NCBI GenBank assembly: GCA_946482385.1
Contig: CAMLRI010000093.1
Span: forward strand, 1 to 7,429
DNA length: 7,429 bases
Source of the DNA: an uncultured Cellvibrio sp.
GTDB lineage: Bacteria; Pseudomonadota; Gammaproteobacteria; Pseudomonadales; Cellvibrionaceae
Direction of reading: 5' to 3'
Of this stretch, positions 5,839 through 7,429 are shown piece by piece. Under the pieces are notes generated by a model, which was not told where the DNA came from, searched no databases, and worked only from the letters and a program-made list of their open reading frames with translations. The translations under genes and the position numbers were made by a program. Numbering within the stretch: position 1 is the first letter of the stretch; each line of letters opens with the position of its first letter.

Positions 5839-7089
5839 CTACTGATACAGCGGCGGCAGCTCGTTTTCAAACAACACGGTTTCGCTCTGGTAAAAACGCT
5901 TGAAGTCCTCGGCGGTGGCCTGGCCCGGGTAGGGGGCAAAAAATTGCTCGGTGCCTTCGCGCTCGGTGTTGGCGTTGCGCCACACCATCAGGTAGGCGAT
6001 TTCATTGGCGTCGGCATCGGCGGTAATGGGGGCGAGCAACCGCTCGGTCCAGAAGTTGTCGATCTTCAACAGGTTGCTGCCGGTTTCTGTCAATGCGGCA
6101 ATTTTATTTTTGGCGCGAGCGATCCGGGCAATCTGCTTCAGGCTGGTGGTGAGCGCCGCTTTTTGCTCCTCGGCACTGGCAGTGTTGGAGGCGTGGCCAA
6201 CATCCCAATAGTTATCCAAACCGATAATGTCGACATAATCATCACCGGGGTAACCGTAGAAATAACCCTCTTCAAACTTGGCCAGGTCGATGCGGCTGCG
6301 GTCGGGTGAGTAGGCGTAAATCAGGTTGCGCAACCCCTTTTGATCGCGCAGGTATTGCACCGTAAATTGCCACAGGGCGATGTAATCCGCCTCGCTGGCA
6401 TTGCCCTTGCCCCACCAAAACCAATCGCCATTGTGCTCGTGCCAGGGGCGGAAAATCACCGGAATCTGGATTGGCTGGCCGGCGGCATCGGTGGCCACCA
6501 GGCCGGCATTAAAGGCGACAAAGCTGTCCAGGTATTGCTTGAGCACCTCATGCTTGGCGCCGCCGGGGATCAGCTCGTGCACCGTGGGGGTTTTATCCCA
6601 GGAGTTGCCGCCGGATACCGGGCTGTACATGTGCCAGCTGATGGTGATGACCCCACCGCGGCTGTAGCCGGCCTTGATCCACTGTTGCATCTTGGCGAAG
6701 TTGACCTTATCCAGGTTGGCCTCCTGCCCCAATTCCAGGCCGCCCAATTCCCAGCCGTAGAGCGCCGGGTTGGCGCCGGTCACATCGCGGATATCGGAGC
6801 GGTCCTCATCGCCCTCCCAGGTCACGCCATAGGCCAGGCTATCCTCGTGGCCAAACAGGAAATGGCTGGAGCGCAATTTGCCCAGGTTGCGGTAGAGCGC
6901 CTGGGTTGCAGCGGTGGCCTGGGTGTCGATCAGCGCCAAAGCGGGTGCAACAGGGGCGGCGGCCGGGGCGCTGCTAGCTGCGGGGGCAGATGCGGCGGCA
7001 GGTTCAGAGGTTTTATCGCCACAGCCAAACAGGGCGCCAAGGCACCACAACAGGCCGGCCAAAGGGGCGGGGGAAGATAGCTTTAACAT
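5839..7089 (-). CDS. man26C: GH26 beta-mannanase lipoprotein, probable exo-acting mannobiohydrolase (Man26C-like)
   Basis: A 416-residue exported enzyme. Residues 1-22 are a lipoprotein signal with lipobox LFGC, so C23 would be lipidated; G24 follows, with no Asp inner-membrane retention signal, suggesting the outer membrane. A low-complexity Ala/Pro/Ser linker (about 28-50) tethers the GH26 domain (about 52-413). The acid/base is E218 in RPWHEHNGDWFWWG and the nucleophile E335 in LTETG; SWH (151-153) is another conserved active-site strand. From memory the sequence closely resembles C. japonicus CjMan26C, described as releasing mannobiose from non-reducing ends; D127 may correspond to an Asp in its distal subsite. 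The start is supported by GGAG 6 nt before the ATG. Upstream lies a LacI/GalR-type palindrome. GH26 membership is very strong; the exo mode is inferred from resemblance. Confidence 0.93.
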   Translation of the reverse strand: MLKLSSPAPLAGLLWCLGALFGCGDKTSEPAAASAPAASSAPAAAPVAPALALIDTQATAATQALYRNLGKLRSSHFLFGHEDSLAYGVTWEGDEDRSDIRDVTGANPALYGWELGGLELGQEANLDKVNFAKMQQWIKAGYSRGGVITISWHMYSPVSGGNSWDKTPTVHELIPGGAKHEVLKQYLDSFVAFNAGLVATDAAGQPIQIPVIFRPWHEHNGDWFWWGKGNASEADYIALWQFTVQYLRDQKGLRNLIYAYSPDRSRIDLAKFEEGYFYGYPGDDYVDIIGLDNYWDVGHASNTASAEEQKAALTTSLKQIARIARAKNKIAALTETGSNLLKIDNFWTERLLAPITADADANEIAYLMVWRNANTEREGTEQFFAPYPGQATAEDFKRFYQSETVLFENELPPLYQ

Positions 7090-7148
7090 GGGGACTCCAG
7101 GGTGATAAGTCGTTATTCATCGTTATGGGATACGGATAAAACAGCCAA

Positions 7149-7164
7149 CTGTAACCGATTACAG
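7149..7164. promoter_or_regulatory. LacI/GalR-family operator-like palindrome upstream of the mannanase gene
   Basis: CTGTAACCGATTACAG has perfect 6-bp arms (CTGTAA/TTACAG) around a central CG, with 7 of 8 positions symmetrical. It fits the GalR/GalS-type pattern TGTAANCGNTTACA from memory, a form widespread among LacI-family sugar repressors. It lies 59 bp upstream of the mannanase ATG. A weak minus-strand promoter (GTTGGC, 16 bp, CATAAC) would begin just beside it, so binding could block polymerase. It could also act on trmO, 114 bp away on the other strand, though that is less likely for a housekeeping gene. The regulator is not encoded in this window. Confidence 0.6.
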
Positions 7165-7240
7165 AGGTGCATATTAGCAGCTTTTCCCGCCATCACCAGC
7201 CCGCGCGGCGACAAATCCGCAACCCGCCCGGCAAAAGCCT

Positions 7241-7246
7241 TACAAT
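7241..7246 (+). promoter_or_regulatory. Possible -10 element for trmO
   Basis: TACAAT lies 32 bp before the trmO ATG in otherwise GC-rich DNA and matches five of six consensus bases. No convincing -35 is present at 16-18 bp upstream. If used, it would give a leader of about 25 nt. Confidence 0.25.
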
Positions 7247-7278
7247 TCCCATCCCAGTAGCCAGCCATCGCCCTGTGT

Positions 7279-7429
7279 ATGAATTTCCAGTTTCCCGCCA
7301 TAGGCCTAGTCCACTCCTGTTTTAAGGAGAAGTTCGGCATACCCCGCCAACCGGGGCTGGCGCCCCTGGCCAGGGGTGAAATCGAACTGCTGCCACCCTA
7401 CGACGACCCCGACGCCCTGGCGGGGCTGG
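7279..7429 (+). CDS. trmO: tRNA (N6-threonylcarbamoyladenosine(37)-N6)-methyltransferase TrmO, N-terminal 50 residues, partial
   Basis: The frame opens after a stop at 7258-7260, starts at the ATG at 7279 and runs off the right edge. The 50 visible residues contain FPAIGLVHSCFKEKFGIPRQ and PGLAPLARGEIELLPPYDDP. These align closely with the start of E. coli TrmO (YaeB/TsaA), whose N-terminus as recalled has IGVIRSPYKEKFAVPRQPGL and an APY motif at the same spacing. The family uses S-adenosylmethionine to methylate t6A at position 37 of threonine tRNAs, a mild decoding-fidelity modification. There is no clear Shine-Dalgarno before the ATG; the upstream bases are CGCCCTGTGT. An opposite-strand open frame covers the same DNA but resembles nothing known. 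Family confidence is high despite the truncation. Confidence 0.9.
   Translation, partial: MNFQFPAIGLVHSCFKEKFGIPRQPGLAPLARGEIELLPPYDDPDALAGL

Noticed and set aside
6340..7080. A 246-codon plus-strand open frame opposite the mannanase gene.
   Set aside because: The minus-strand GH26 protein has a complete lipobox, linker and catalytic motifs; the opposite frame is low complexity and unrecognisable.
7113..7340. A 75-codon minus-strand open frame upstream of the mannanase gene.
   Set aside because: It covers the operator region and lies antisense to the start of trmO, whose protein matches a known family closely; the minus frame has no similarity I recognise.

Overview
The window looks like a chromosomal segment from a Cellvibrio-type gammaproteobacterium (a saprophytic polysaccharide degrader). 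The basis is a GH26 lipoprotein that, from memory, closely resembles Cellvibrio japonicus Man26C, a GH20 hexosaminidase of the chitin-degradation type, the divergent ilvA/rpiA pair familiar from pseudomonads and relatives, and a GC-rich third-position bias. The genus is an inference; no database could be searched.

Layout. 1-900 (-): N-terminal 300 residues of a secreted GH20 beta-N-acetylhexosaminidase, running off the left edge, with a perfect 12-bp NagR-like palindrome just upstream. 1034-1500 (-): a two-gene type II toxin-antitoxin module (stability-determinant-like antitoxin, RelE/ParE-type toxin) whose stop and start codons overlap; inverted TTGCTGGT half-sites lie in its promoter region. 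1639-3150 (-): ilvA, biosynthetic threonine deaminase with two C-terminal regulatory domains. 3151-3384: divergent intergenic region holding an 82-bp composite palindromic repeat next to rpiA. 3385-4062 (+): rpiA. 4136-5755 (+): a transmembrane chemoreceptor. 5771-5822: a perfect 23-bp-stem bidirectional terminator between convergent genes. 5839-7089 (-): man26C-like mannanase lipoprotein with a LacI/GalR-type operator upstream. 7279 onward (+): 5' end of trmO (tsaA family tRNA methyltransferase), running off the right edge.

How the parts fit. Two extracytoplasmic glycoside hydrolases for different polymers (chitin oligomers, mannan) each carry a different LacI-family-like operator, which suggests separate substrate-specific control. 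ilvA, rpiA and trmO are housekeeping genes (isoleucine synthesis, pentose phosphate pathway, tRNA modification). The chemoreceptor and the toxin-antitoxin module are accessory. I see no convincing evidence of a wholly new multi-gene system. The most follow-up-worthy items are the two operators, the composite palindromic repeat, the repeated half-sites around the toxin-antitoxin promoter, and the predicted exo-acting mannanase.
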